From: Cylicocyclus nassatus
Lineage: Eukaryota > Nematoda > Chromadorea > Rhabditida > Strongylidae
Reading direction: 5' to 3'
Assembly: GCA_958299035.1 (NCBI GenBank)
Contig: CATQJL010000316.1
Coordinates: 43,202,025-43,266,024, forward strand
DNA length: 64,000 nt
The notes below the pieces were generated by a model. That model was not told the origin of the DNA. It searched no databases and saw only the letters and a list, made by a program, of their open reading frames with translations. This document shows positions 34,705 through 46,234 of this stretch, piece by piece (positions within the stretch are counted from its first letter, which is position 1; each line of letters starts with the position of its first letter). Position numbers and translations under genes: made by a program.

Positions 34705-35980
34705 TAATGAATCGAAAGGTTATAGGCTTTTTCCATGCGTATAGCGAGCGTGGCCCTGCAGACATTTGAACGCGTTGAATAACTTGCTGAACCTCCACTT
34801 CAGAGCATTGGTTTTTGTAAACTTTAGCTATCAAAAACTGCCACGCGCATACGTTGGCAAACGTCGGCAAAGCTCCGCCCACTATACTGTGGGGATTAGA
34901 CGATACCTGAATTTAGCAATTCTGATTTATTTGGCAATTTTAGCTCTTTTGAGCAATTTTTGAGGCAATGTGTTCATCCTTGGTGCAAAAATTTCTTGGG
35001 ATAGCGGTAATTATAGATTTGTGAAAGCTTTAGAAACGAGAATCTCAGCGATCAAAGTTTAGTGCATTATTTTGGAATGCACTGTATATTGTGATGTAAG
35101 AGTATTCATTTCCATGTACTCACTTTTTTTGAATCGTTGCGGTACTCGTATATGGCTGTCTCCATGCATTTTTTCCATTCGTGAAACTGCCTTCTCACGC
35201 GGGGGGCTCCATCTCCCGAAACAAGCTACAGTAGGCTTCATGGTTGCAAATGTGGCAAACGAAAAGGACAAACTCCCTGTTTCCTGTTTCCGTTGTACTT
35301 TGAAATTATGTAAAGAAAGAAAATGCTCCAACAGAAAAAAGCAACACGTGCTGAGTGCGCACCTAAATTGTTGTAAAATAAAAACTAAAAAAAGGCACAA
35401 ATCGTGATTTTTTTCAAAAGTCTTTCAACCAAGATGGATCGTAGTGAGTGGTCTTGTCAGTCGTTTCCATTCAAAAATGTGTATAATCTATCTTAAACTT
35501 TGATATCATCAAATAGTCCTATACGACAACCATATTGCGCGATAGCACAAAATGTAGAAAAGAAGAGAGGAAAGAAAGAGCAAAAGTAAAGAGCTTTACG
35601 TAGATGTAAACGAATTCTGGACTGTCGATAGCATATTGTATGAGATTCAAAAATTTTGCCACATGACCAACATTTTCTAACTGCATTGAACACTGTAAAG
35701 GCACAGATAGCTCTGTTATAAATCGTTTTCGTATGTTTCAGTACATTCATTCAAATTTCTGGTTAGCTGAAATAGTAAGATCAATTTTTTGCTTTTGCAG
35801 ATGCAGAATGTCTAGATGTTTGATCTATAATAAACAAAACAATTTTCCCATGTATTTTTTCAAAATTTCTTACTTATTTCTACATCACTGCTGCTATCTC
35901 CAACGTATTGCATTTTTAGCCCTTAGCAGTCACGAGTCATCCTCATTTTATCCACTTTTTTTTATTTTGTAATTTGCAAT
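34705..35980. other. Region without a recognised gene
   Basis: Frames of 111 and 113 codons lie on opposite strands of the same segment (35059-35407) and cannot both be coding; neither has a recognisable motif. No repeat structure noted. Confidence 0.35.
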
Positions 35981-35983
35981 TAT

Positions 35984-36498
35984 ACTGGGTCGGTGCAAAT
36001 GTTTCGTCAGTTTAAAAAAAACTCTGCAAAACTTCAGGATTATTTTTTAGAATTTTCACAATATGTTTCTCGAAGTGGCCAATCCATACAAGCTGCATAC
36101 CATTAGATGCAGCATGAAACGCTGACTTTAAGTCTGTCTTCCATATCTGCAGAGCGCTTTTGTAGACGAAATTATGACCCGTTAAAGGCCATTATTTTGC
36201 GAAATTATGTGTGTAAAGGGCAAACTCGGCCGTACAGAGCCATACCCGGCTCAGTGCAAAACCAAAACATGCAACTAGGTCACTTCATATGATCAGTACC
36301 TAAAGGTGGGCGAAAAGGGCAATAATGTGCCTAATCTCGCAATTTTGTGTACGATTTTTTTCGCATTAAAGCTGATCTAACTTCGCTTACAAAGGCGCTC
36401 TGCAGATACAAAAGACATTTGAAATCAGCATTTTATGCTGCATCGAATGGTATGCAACTTGTATGGATTGGCCACATCGACTTCTGACCATTCCCTTG
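35984..36498. mobile_element. Foldback element related to the CAAGGGAA family, imperfect
   Basis: The block at 36073-36180 (TCGAAGTGGCCAATCC, ATATCTGCAGAGCGC, TTATGACC) pairs with the block at 36390-36498, whose end reads CCCTTG then TAA, the complement of the TTA-CAAGGGAA end seen at 23893 and 54256. The left terminus is missing; just to its left, at 35984, a diverged mariner-like end (CTGGGTCGGTGCAAATG) is present. Two elements may be joined here. Confidence 0.6.
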
Positions 36499-36579
36499 TA
36501 AGGCAACAAATTTTATAATCGGCGTGTACCTTGTAGATGAATCAGTAAACAGCTAACATACCATTCGATGCAACTTTTC

Positions 36580-37950
36580 TTGGTGAAACACTTGAAATTC
36601 GCAAAGAAATTGCAAAATATTTCACGAGTGAGCACTGACATACTCTAAGCTCGACTTCATATTTTGACGCGAAAACCGATCACCTATTTTGTAAGGTCAG
36701 CAATAGTTATAGTCAAGTGTTGCCTCAGTATTATGAAATTTCGCACTGTTTAATTCACTAACAGGTTACGCGATTCTTTTGAAATGACTTTTGGAGAATT
36801 ATCTAGTTCAGCTGTGAAAGAGTAGCTGAAAAAAGAAAAAATTGCTTTAGTTGGCGAAAGTTGGCAAAATTCTAGCCCTTTTATTAGGTTGGTGCAAAAA
36901 CAGTGGCCGTTTTGCAGATTCTCACTTTGACGTGCTATAACTTTGTGAGAAATCTAAATTTCAGAAAGGGGTAAAGACCATCAGAAGCAGCAAACCTTCT
37001 CCAATACAACGCACTTTCATTTATACTCATCATAAGCGGGCAGAAAAATACGAATTAGAAAATAAAAAAGGTTTTTTTCTAAAACCTTATTTTTGACAAT
37101 TTATCATTTCCTACAAAGTTTGTTGTTATGAATGATGAGTGACCTATCTTGTAGCCGCAAGCTGGTAGTACAGAATGTCATGAAAAGGGTTTGGAGAGAA
37201 AAAGAAAAAATCCAAATTCAAACTTGTCACTTTTTTCAACATTTTTCTTCAGTATGCCTCAAAACTTCGAATATAGAATTCTCCGATTTTCTGCTTACTA
37301 AACAGCTGAATGTTTTTGCAAAAACTGCTAGTGATGTACTAACATTACGCTTACGGAATTGAGCGAAGCTTCGACACGTGACTTCTTCAAAAGAGATTTG
37401 TAGGTCATAAAATATCCACAACGGCTACCCATGTTGAGGCGCCGAAATCTCAGTCTGGATAACTTCAGAAAATACAGTCAAGTATGCATAATGTAGACAA
37501 GCTCTATTACATACGATAATTAAATTCTCGAAGTGGCGCCGTTTATATGCGTTCTTTTCTGGCCAGAAAAGTAAGTTCAATAAAGCTCTGAATTCAAATG
37601 CGATTATTTGAAGCTCAGTAACTTTATAACAGATGAGGGTGGAAGCCCACTTCAACCACCACTAGATAGAGCATAAAAACAGCTTCTCAGCGGTGTGCTA
37701 CATATATTTCAAGAAAGACATTCTGACGGAAAAAAGTTGCTTTGAAAAAAGGCTTGGAAAATCGGCCATTATTTTTGCACCAACCTAATAGTTGGTTATC
37801 AGAGCTCCCCAAAATTCTCAGATAAAAATTCTAAAAATTAGCGAAACTTAGACGGTGAAAACGAATAATTGTAATTTCCAGCGATTATTTCAGCACTCTC
37901 TCAACGAATCAAAATGCGAGATAAAGCACTAGAAAGAGGAGAAAATTCTA
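36580..37950. repeat. Interspersed repeat, copy B, split by a MITE
   Basis: 36580-36880 and 37790-37950 correspond to the two halves of the repeat at 5190-5660. The 905-bp MITE at 36884-37788 sits between them, flanked by TA. Confidence 0.55.
36884..37788. mobile_element. TTAGGTTGGTGCAAAA mariner-type MITE, 905 bp, copy 2
   Basis: TA flanks at 36882-36883 and 37789-37790; ends TTAGGTTGGTGCAAAAACAG and TTTTTGCACCAACCTAA. It is colinear with the copy at 6399-7302 and one base longer. The terminal repeats of this copy match each other better than those of copy 1. Confidence 0.9.
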
Positions 37951-38099
37951 TTTCGGGAACAAAGTTTATTCATAAACTTGAAAAGTTTATTCATCAACTC
38001 CAGGTTTTTTCTTCTCTGAATCTCGGCATCTTATGTCGTAATTTGATGCAGTAGACGTTTTGCCAAGCCTAGATTAGTACGGTGAATGTTTATCGACCT

Positions 38100-39170
38100 G
38101 TTTGGACAAAATCATCTTCTTCGGAAGTCTGAAAGATGATTGCAGTCTTGACCTATAAAACTACGACGCCAAACCCCATCTCCGTACTTATCGAGTCTAG
38201 ACCTCGTCGTATGCACAACGTACAGAGAGGCATGCTGGCAGAAGAAATCGACCGTTGATCCACCGTGATAAGGATGTTGATAGTACGCGAGTTGCGGATG
38301 GCCGCAGAGATATTGAGGACGTTCGTCACTGGGTGTCACTCGTGTGTCATGTCTATATATACGGCAGGCAACTGTTCACTTAATGATAGAAAGGGCAGAA
38401 GATCACTTGTCATTAATAGGCCTTCATTCTCGTTGTTCATGCTTGGGCTCTCCATAAAGATCCAAAAAGCATCTACTAGTATCTTTCGTGCAGAAATTTC
38501 TGTCTCGTGCGCCGAGATAAAACATTCGACCTCATATTAAATTCCGCCATGTGCTTCAACTCTGTGCTTCAACTTTCCCAACGGCGATACTAAATTCCCT
38601 CGTCTTTTGTTTGCTAAGTGCTCTTTGATTCTGATGTTCAATGCCCTGCCCGTCTCACCTATGTAGAAAGCCTTGCTACTCAACCATTCTAGTTGATATA
38701 TGGCCCCTGACTTCGCGCATTTTTTAACCTCTCTATGGGCAAACAATACATTGCTCTGAGAAGCATTCTGTATCGTATAGCCTGTTTCGCACCAACTGCT
38801 TCCTTATGTTATCGTTCGGGATGTTTACCGGATACAACTTCATTTTGCAGTTGTGCTCGAGCAATGCATTGTTCAAAGCTCATTTCATCGGAGATGAAAG
38901 GTATGCAAAGTAGTGCTTTCTTGTCCGTACGTGCAGTTCGACTACATAAACCAGATCGTGGTCTTATTCGGATATGTGTAAAAGTTGTTGCGCGAAACTC
39001 GTCAATCTAGTAGATGCAAGTCATTCTTTCAAGGCATTGCTAACTTCTGCAGCTGTCTGTACATGTTCTTGATAATCGCACGTTTCGTCGCAGTAGAGTG
39101 TGCTGATTCGTATTATGATATTCTTTAAGCTTACTTTCCTGCACTACTTCATCCGAATCTGCCACCAGAA
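38100..39170 (-). pseudogene. Penelope-like element, GIY-YIG endonuclease end
   Basis: On the minus strand, a cysteine pair C-I-V-C near 38765 precedes G-A-I-Y-Q-L (near 38700), F-Y-I-G-E-T-G-R (near 38660) and R-I-K-E-H-L (near 38625), the GIY-YIG nuclease core typical of Penelope-like retroelements. Downstream, E-I-S-A-R-K-I-L followed by A-F-W-I and S-P-S-M-N-N near 38420-38500 matches the usual C-terminal segment. One expected cysteine is W in this copy, and stops interrupt the frame. The nuclease nicks target DNA for reverse transcription. The reverse transcriptase half lies at 41250-41760, separated by a foldback insertion. Confidence 0.85.
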
Positions 39171-39179
39171 AAGTTTATC

Positions 39180-41230
39180 TGGGTCATAGGTGCGATAAGG
39201 TGAGAATGACTTCTTCAGGGTGAAGGGAGTCACAGTGGTCGCAGCCCCTCCAGGGTGAAGGGAGTTTCAGTTGATCGAGAAATCATAAAATGTCGGCCGG
39301 GGGGGGGAAGGGTTGGGGAGAGAGGGTAGAGGGTAATGGTGTTCTCTTCTTATATATAAAGCTGAATGTCTGTTTGTGTGTGTCTGTGTGTCTGTACGTA
39401 TGTTCCGAATAGAAAATTCCATTTCTCAACCGATCCGGACCAAACTTGGCACACATACACTTTGGGCCCCGGCGGGTGTCATAGGCTACTTTTCGTCATC
39501 GATCGATATCGATTTTATCGATTTTTTGCAAAATTTGAGCTACGGGGCTGGGAGTTGGCACAGGGGGGTAATCGAGCATGCTGATTACAAATATGTTATT
39601 GACAGGGCCGGGCGGAGCCGGGTTTGCCAACTAGTATTTTTCTAAACCAAAGTTTATCTTTTTAAATTCTCTGCCATCATTGGTTGTCTTTTTACCAAAA
39701 TGTGAAGACTGAAGTAGGATTGGAATTGTCCTGTACGTTTTTAAAATTACCATAGAAGATGTGTTTGCGAGAACATCTGTTTCCGGAAATAGGTAGACAA
39801 TTTTTAAGCATTTACGAATGTTTAAAAGCAGAACCCTGTAACTTCTGTAGATGAACAGCAACATCAGCAAGAAAATAGTTTTTAGAACCATCATTTCTTC
39901 AGCTTCAAGGAAATATACTATAGTTGGTTGGGGTCCTTTCAAAAAAGTTTAGGGGTTCTTAATTTTCGGATGTTTACGAACTTTTGAACCAAGAAAATCC
40001 ACAACCTCTGTAGATGAACATCTTGTGCGCCGAGATAATCACCCTCATAACCGTCTCGTCCCCCCCTTTTGTAAAATATATAGCGTGTTTGAGATCCAAA
40101 AAAAAGTGCCGTCCAAAAAAGTGCCTGGGTGAAGGGTGTGCCCAGTGATTTCTGGAAATTTTCGAGTTTTCAACATAAAAAATTCATAACTTCTGTAGAA
40201 GAACATCTTGTACGCCATGATGGCCACCATTGGAACCGCCTTGTCCTCCTTTGAGAAAATATATACCTTGGCTGGGGCCCATTGAAAAAAGTGCCTGGTG
40301 AAGGTGGGAGAGACTCTTATAATGGGAGTGTTTAAGTAGACGTCTTTTCACAATAGCAAAAAGCCTGTTGAGCACTCCCATTATAAAAGTCTCACCCACC
40401 CTTCACCCGGCCCCCTTTGTAACACCAGGCAAAGTATAGACTTTCTGAAAGCGGAGGACGAGATGGTCCCAATGGTGACCATCTCGGCGTATAAGATGTT
40501 CATCTACAAAAGTTATGAATTTTGTTATATTGGAAACTCGAAAATCTCTAGAAATTACTAGGCACACCCTTCACCCAGGCACTTCTTTGGACGGGTCCCA
40601 GACATGCTGTATATTTTCTAAAAACGGGGGACGAGGCGGTTCGCACGATCTATTTCCCTGCACCAGCTATTTATCTGCAGAAGTTACGGATTTTTCTATC
40701 CAAAAACTCGAAAATCCCTATAAATAACTAGGCACACCCTTCACGAGGCACTTTTTTGAACGGATCTCAAACATGCTATGTATTTTCTGGAAGCGGAGGA
40801 CGAGGCGGTTCCAAAGGCGACTGTCCAGCATACAAGATGGCCATCTACAAAAGTCATAAATTCTTTGTTGAAAACTCGTAAGTGTCCAAAAATTACTAGG
40901 CACACCTTTCACTAGCTACATCTATGAACGGACTCTGGTCAAATTATTTATTCCCTGAAACCAGAAGAAAACATTGTACCACAGAACCTTTCTCGATGAC
41001 GTTGCTATGCAGCTACAGAAGCTACTATTTTTTCCTCCTGGAAGCTCGTGAATGCCTATAAATCTTCTTAATTCTTTCCGATACACAAACATTTCCCGTA
41101 CAAGTATCTCGTTTGCTTGATCTTACCTCACTGTTATTTTTTCTCGGCTTTTGGTGAAGAGTGTCACCTTGGTTGCGGTTCACGGGTGAAAGAGGGGAGG
41201 TGATTCTCACACTATCGCACCTATGATCTG
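39180..41230. mobile_element. Foldback element with mirrored tandem arrays, about 2.05 kb
   Basis: The outer ends pair: TCATAGGTGCGATAAGGTGA at 39183-39202 with the complement at about 41207-41227. The apex is a strong hairpin, CTTATAATGGGAGTG near 40316-40330 facing CACTCCCATTATAA near 40372-40385. Each arm is a set of about 170-bp units containing CTGTAGATGAACATCTT, CGAGGCGGTTC, GGCACACCCTTCACC and a TATATTTTCT block; unit landmarks fall at about 39845, 40011 and 40193 on the left and 40495, 40667, 40833 and 41005 on the right, where they are inverted. Open frames are artefacts of the repeats. It sits inside the Penelope-like element. Confidence 0.85.
39348..39634 (+). mobile_element. Helitron-like non-autonomous insert
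   Basis: Begins TCTTATATATAAAGCTGAAT followed by a GTGTGTCTGTGTG tract, and ends GGCGGAGCCGGGTTTGCCAA-CTAG before T. A 5'-TC start, a CTAG end before T, and a short GC-rich palindromic stretch just inside the 3' end are Helitron features. The 287-bp length implies a deletion derivative. The stem is weak and the 5' boundary is chosen by motif, so this is tentative. Confidence 0.5.
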
Positions 41231-41249
41231 GGTGTACAGGAAAGGAAGC

Positions 41250-41760
41250 CACCTATCGTCGGCGTTTCCCTGGTAAACGTAATGTACTGTGATTTCTGAC
41301 CAAAAGTGCGAAACATTCGCCCATTTCGGACTGAGTCGATGTTATCACGCAGCAATCATCAATTTAACGACAGTACACTATGGAGCGTGCAAGTACTGGC
41401 TCCTCTATCTTACTCATAAAGCAAATCGCAAGGGTTGGGGGCCAGTCGTTGACTCACAGCCACCCCCTTGATCAGAGAATACTATTATAATTCCTAGACC
41501 ATTTGAAGATGCTACATTTTGGACACTCCTTGATGAGGATCGGTAAGTCTTTGCTAAGTCTAAAGGTGACCATATCGTTACAGTGAAGTTACAACACCTC
41601 TGACATTGCTTGAAGTGCGGCATCTCTAAACTTTTGACGTACAAAAATGCTACGTCAAAAGACTCGATGACACTATTGTGTTCGATGTTCGTATTCCGGA
41701 ACTTTTGCGTGAACTGTCGAGTATTGGATAGATGCGATGGTGCGATGCGCATTTCTTTTA
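41250..41760 (-). pseudogene. Penelope-like element, reverse transcriptase part
   Basis: The minus-strand frame contains S-H-L-S-N-T-R-Q-F-T, then I-E-S-F-D-V-A-F-L-Y near 41650, matching the palm segment S-F-D-V-x-x-L-F/Y of Penelope-like reverse transcriptases. Further down, near 41340-41370, an x-I-D-D-C box with V-I-T-S-T-Q-S-E-M and E-C-F follows; the residue before I-D-D is a stop codon where tyrosine is usual. The GIY-YIG half on the same strand at 38100-39170 completes the element. Both inactivating changes and the insertion at 39180-41230 show it is dead. Confidence 0.82.
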
Positions 41761-41769
41761 CACTTGTTC

Positions 41770-43440
41770 AGATTTGCAACCCGCACCTCCTCCAAAATTT
41801 TTGAATATTTCCTTCTAATTTGCATCCTTCCAACGGGATGGCTCATATCGTGTGCCCCTCAGAAGTTCAACCACGAAACTGGCGATTTTTATGCTCTTTT
41901 CCTTATCTCAGCCAAAGTGGCGGCAAAACCTTCCTTGTTAATCTCAAATTCTTCCTTCATCCGCAGCTGTTTGTCACCAAAAACCAACTTTTTTTGCCTA
42001 ATACGCAAGCTGAAAGACAAAAGTGATAAGTAAAAAAGTTGCAACTTCTGAAAATGATGGAAGGATAAATAAGTCTTAACGCGAGAAAGAAGGTAACCTT
42101 AATTCTTACGGTAGGAAGTGGAGGAGGGAGGGAGGGGGGGACCGTACGCAGAGAACTCCGGTCAAAGGATTTGTAGAAATGAATGAATCAAAGACTCCTG
42201 AACAGCTGTCTAGCGAGAGTTACTGTAAGGTTGGAGAAAATTTTGCGTAGTATCAACGAGAAAGCCTTTTTCGCTTCTGGTAAAAGAACTAGAAAGGTGC
42301 AAAGGGATATTGCCTTTTCCAGAAGAAGCTTTCAACATAGAAGAACATGTGCTGTTTTATCCCTTGTAAATTTGGAAGGATTTGAGTAATTCTTGGTGAG
42401 AGAACTTCACGCTATGCAAGATCTTCAAGGCTGAGAGGTCTTTACATGATTTATAGGGACTTCATAGGAATTTCGTGAGGGGTGTAATAAAGGTGCGGTT
42501 TTTGGTGAAAGAGATTAGAGCGTAAGAAATTCTGTTTACTTTCGGTGGGAAGTCGAAGTAAAGGAAAATATTGAAAATTTAGATATAAAAGAAATTCGCG
42601 ATGCTTTTACAAACTGTCAAAAAGTGTAAATAACGGATTAGAGCAGTTCGCACTTTGATAAGTATTGAGTAATGAAAAAATTGCATGATATTCCTTGTAA
42701 GAAGAAACAACAAACTCTTTCTAAGGTTTTATGGTTTGAAAAGGGGATCGTAATTCTTCACTAAGCATTGCCTTCATGAGCGAAAAAAGTTTATTGATTA
42801 GTGATAGAGTAGCTTTGGGAGCAAGTTGTGCACCTCCAAGGCTTGCCTTTTCTTATGAATTCCTTTGTCTTTTACAAACTACTAGCATCTGTCCTTCACC
42901 GAATGCTTTTCAAAACACCTCTCTCCTGGAACAAAACTCCTTGAACTCTGATGATCGAAGGAGCGGCGTCGATCTTTACAGTCAGTCAAGAAATATGTTG
43001 TTTCTTTTGGAAGGAAATGGCGACTTCTTCCAAAAGAGAATGCTTGTAGTGTTTCATTTTGGATACCACTATGTTGCAAAGGATAGGTGGACGATGTTGC
43101 AGAAGTTTTGAGAAACGAGCGGGATTTTTCTTTCTTGGAATCAACACATCATCACACAACACCATCCCTCCTGCATCCTCACTCCTTTCTTTTTCCTATC
43201 ACGAAGCTCATCGACTTTCAAATGTATTATTGACGGTAAAGTTCTTTCTATGATGTACTAGAAAGAAGCTCATCAGAGACAGACCTCATGCCCTTCCGGT
43301 CCTGAATGATATGATTTGATATCCCTTTTATCAAGCTTCTGAACAACTTCCATATATGCTGAACGATTTTCCGAAAGAAGCTGTAGGCGTTTGAAAGTCC
43401 CAAATCGGCAAATGTTGAGGGCCATACGATAAAGAATTGT
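41770..43440. other. Region without a recognised gene
   Basis: Frames of 98 and 111 codons (plus 41737-42033 and 42776-43111) have no recognisable motif. A G-rich GGAGGGAGGGAGGGGGG run lies near 42121. Phrases around 42200-42480 resemble the degenerate array at 33895-34700. Confidence 0.35.
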
Positions 43441-43443
43441 TGA

Positions 43444-43592
43444 TTAACACGTTGACGACCTTGTGTATCCGCATGTATGCACGCCCTGACTCCCCTTTAG
43501 CATTTTCGTGCATCCGCGCGTATGCACGGGCCAAATGCGTGAATGACGTTAGTGGGAGTTTCGCCCAAATGGCGCGGTCGTCAACGTGTTAA
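43444..43592. mobile_element. Miniature piggyBac element (149 bp with TTAA flanks)
   Basis: TTAA at 43444-43447 and 43589-43592 with perfect 12-bp ends CACGTTGACGAC (43448-43459) and complement (43577-43588). These are the same ends as the complete piggyBac element at 12140-14818. The interior has two CGC(A/G)TGTATGCACG units. It has no coding capacity and would depend on the transposase of the larger element. Confidence 0.93.
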
Positions 43593-43599
43593 AAAACCG

Positions 43600-44760
43600 T
43601 GTGCCTCTGATGAATGAGATCATTTTTTATGTCCAGTGCACTCCATGCAATGGCATACGCTTTCCAAACTGAACTTCGAAGCACCATTCATCACCTTTAC
43701 GACTCAAGACTTTCAAACGTCAAGATTTCTAAAAAAAACCGTTTAGCAAATAGAGACCGTAGATTTAGAGTGAGCGGATCAAGACGCATCTGAAAATATG
43801 CATTTCGTTCCAGAATTCCACTGTTGGGATCCTTTCATGGTCAACAAATTGCATTTTTTTGACTTTGGGGTTGAGTACTGCGGGGCTTCAATTTTGAAGA
43901 TTCGCGTCCACAAAGATTCTTATGTTTTGTAAGCCCATACGCGTTTTTAAAGGGAATCCCGGCAAGCGGGTAGACGACACATGCCCACAAAAGGTAGGAT
44001 CCCCGCAGACATTCATAACAAGCCACGCGCATCTACACTTTGCGTGCTCGTTCCCTCTTAATTGAGTCTATCAAGTCTATCAGCGACATAGAGACCCGAG
44101 GAAGACTTGTTGAGATAAAAAATCTTAAAACAAAAAATCGGAAAGCAGTTCGATTTAGGATTATTTATACTGTTGGAGCATTTCAGCTTCAGTTCTTATT
44201 CCGGTAGGAAAGCCGTTGACCTTGTTGCCGGTAAAATTAAGTTTGCTTCTAGAACGAAACTGTAAACCAGAATTGAACGGATTCAAATAGGCTCTCTCTC
44301 TGATCAGATTTTGGGCGAAAAGTTTTGGTTTCCCCAAAATTTCCATGAAAAAGAAAACCTCAATTTCGACTGAACTTACGCCACATTGCCCGCGGCCTCC
44401 AACCACCTCAGCTTTTGCTTTGAACCCTTGGACTTTTCCCCTACTGTTTGATTTTTAACGGCCATTCACCTTTGCTTTGAAGTCCTTTATCTTGTCCTTG
44501 CTCTCGGAGTGAAGACCCAGCATGCATCTGCATTGGTCAGATTTAAGGAAGCGATTATGTTGGTAATTAAGGAACAAAAGAAGCAAGCTGTATTAAATGA
44601 CTGATTTCTGGTAGTGGTATTTGGAAGGAAGAATCAGATATTTTTTGTCTATCTGCGAAATTTGATTTTTCATTTATTTAGCTTCTCTAGAGAGGTGATG
44701 TGAACAACCGTTCACAGTTAGATGCAATCCCAATTAGGCAGATACTAATGTACCAATTGT
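43600..44760. other. Region without a recognised gene
   Basis: Only short frames are present, none with a motif. No clear repeat structure by eye. Confidence 0.35.
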
Positions 44761-44773
44761 CAAAAAGAGACAA

Positions 44774-46208
44774 TTGTCTCTTTCCAACCTGGTTGATTGG
44801 GCAACGACTTGGAATTTAACACTCAATCTTGACAAGAGTTGCGTACTGCATATAGGAAATGGTTGTGCAGGTACTTATTTGGTTGAGGATCTTGCGTTGA
44901 AGTCATGCGGCTCAGCTAGGGATTTGGGAGTGCTTGTTGATGCTAAACTAAAGTTTTCTGAACATATCGATGCTGCTGTCAGAAAGGCTTACACCTCCTT
45001 ATTCGTGCTGCTGCGCACCGTAAGGAGTAACTCGCCTGCACTAGTGACGCGTCTCTAAAGCCCTCATTCGTCCCCATCTATAATATTGCTCCCAAGTTTG
45101 GAATCCTGCCCGGAAAAAAAGATATTTGTAAAATAGAAAAAGTGCAAAAAACATTCACGCGTCTCTTGTACAGGCGACCCTATTCTGATAACAGTATACC
45201 AGATTATAATGTACGGCTTAGAATGTTCAAATTACATAGTCTTTCTTTTCGTCGCAATCTCTCAGATTTAGCGTTTTGTTTTCAAATTTTAAAGGGTGAA
45301 AATCGGTTGAAGGCAAGTAAATATTGGATATTCATGCCAGCTAGTGAAAGGTCGGGAGGATTTAATTGCACCACGCCAAAGTCAAAAAGCACAATCTTGC
45401 AAAAATGCACAGTAACATATTCTGCAGGTCTGCTAGATGGTTTCAGCGGTTGCCTATGGATGATATGTGTTCTCAGACTGCACGCTCCTTCAGGGCTAAG
45501 TTGATGAGAGCTGACACACAACTTGCGTCCCTAAGCTTTTTGGAATGATTTTAATTTTGTCGTTTTTCAGTTACCAGTTCTTTCTCTTCTTGGCTTTATG
45601 GCTGTTGGTATTACTAGCATGTCGGTTTTCGGTCCGCGTGGTCATTTTTCGGAGCCGAGTCCTGGTGTTTTTCAGTTGCAGCTTGATTCTGTAGCCTGGT
45701 TTTGTTTACTGGTTGTTACTAACCATAAGCATCATTGATTAACAACTGAACCAACCCGGCTCATTCGTCAGAAGTTTTAGCACACCTTATGCCTTAACGA
45801 AGCCTAGTTTCCCATCTAGGGCACTCCAAATTGTGTCCGCCTAATGAAGTGCCTTCTGGAGTAGTTGATAGATGTTTACTCTGCCACTCTTAATCTGAAT
45901 CTTGCTTCCTTTGAAATTTAATCTTTGAAGGAGTCAGGTCAGCTAGTCTTACCGGCGGGCTCGTTGACACCCAAAAACGGGGCATCTTTGATTTTAGAGT
46001 ATGCAAGATTCATGTGATTGTTTTGATCAAGTTACTTTCGTTCAACTTTATAAGCTGGGTCTAGAGCTTCGACTTCTGTTTCATTCCGTATTCTCTTTTA
46101 TTTTCTCTTGCGGCTGAGGACTGGCCTATCTCATTGTTTGTTTGGATCTTCTTTTATTTCTTTGCTCTGGTGCACCTCGAGTGTGTTTATAAAATAAAAT
46201 AAAATAAA
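44774..46208 (+). pseudogene. CR1-like LINE, 3' end with (AAAAT)n tail
   Basis: The first frame (44774-45058) starts after the catalytic box and reads W-x-L-x-L-N-L-D-K-S-C-V-L-H, then A-R-D-L-G-V-L-V-D and F-S-E-H-I. After a frame change near 45060, V-W-N-P-A-R-K-K and K-V-Q-K-T-F-T-R-L-L-Y follow near 45100-45165, then L-R-M-F-K-L-H-S-L-S-F-R-R; a further frame change gives a C-terminal A-R-W-F-Q-R-L segment ending at 45548. The 3' untranslated part runs to a short AAAATAAAATAAAATAAAA tail at about 46188-46206, the microsatellite tail expected of this group. The copy is 5'-truncated, as is usual after abortive target-primed reverse transcription. Confidence 0.85.
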
Positions 46209-46234
46209 ACTCTTGTTCTGTGGTTTTGTTTATT

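Noticed and set aside
35059..35407. Opposite-strand frames of 113 and 111 codons
   Set aside because: They cover the same bases on both strands, so at most one could be coding, and neither has a motif.
39366..39645. Two overlapping frames of 72 and 89 codons rich in Cys and Val
   Set aside because: They arise from the TGTGTGTCTG tract of the Helitron-like insert.
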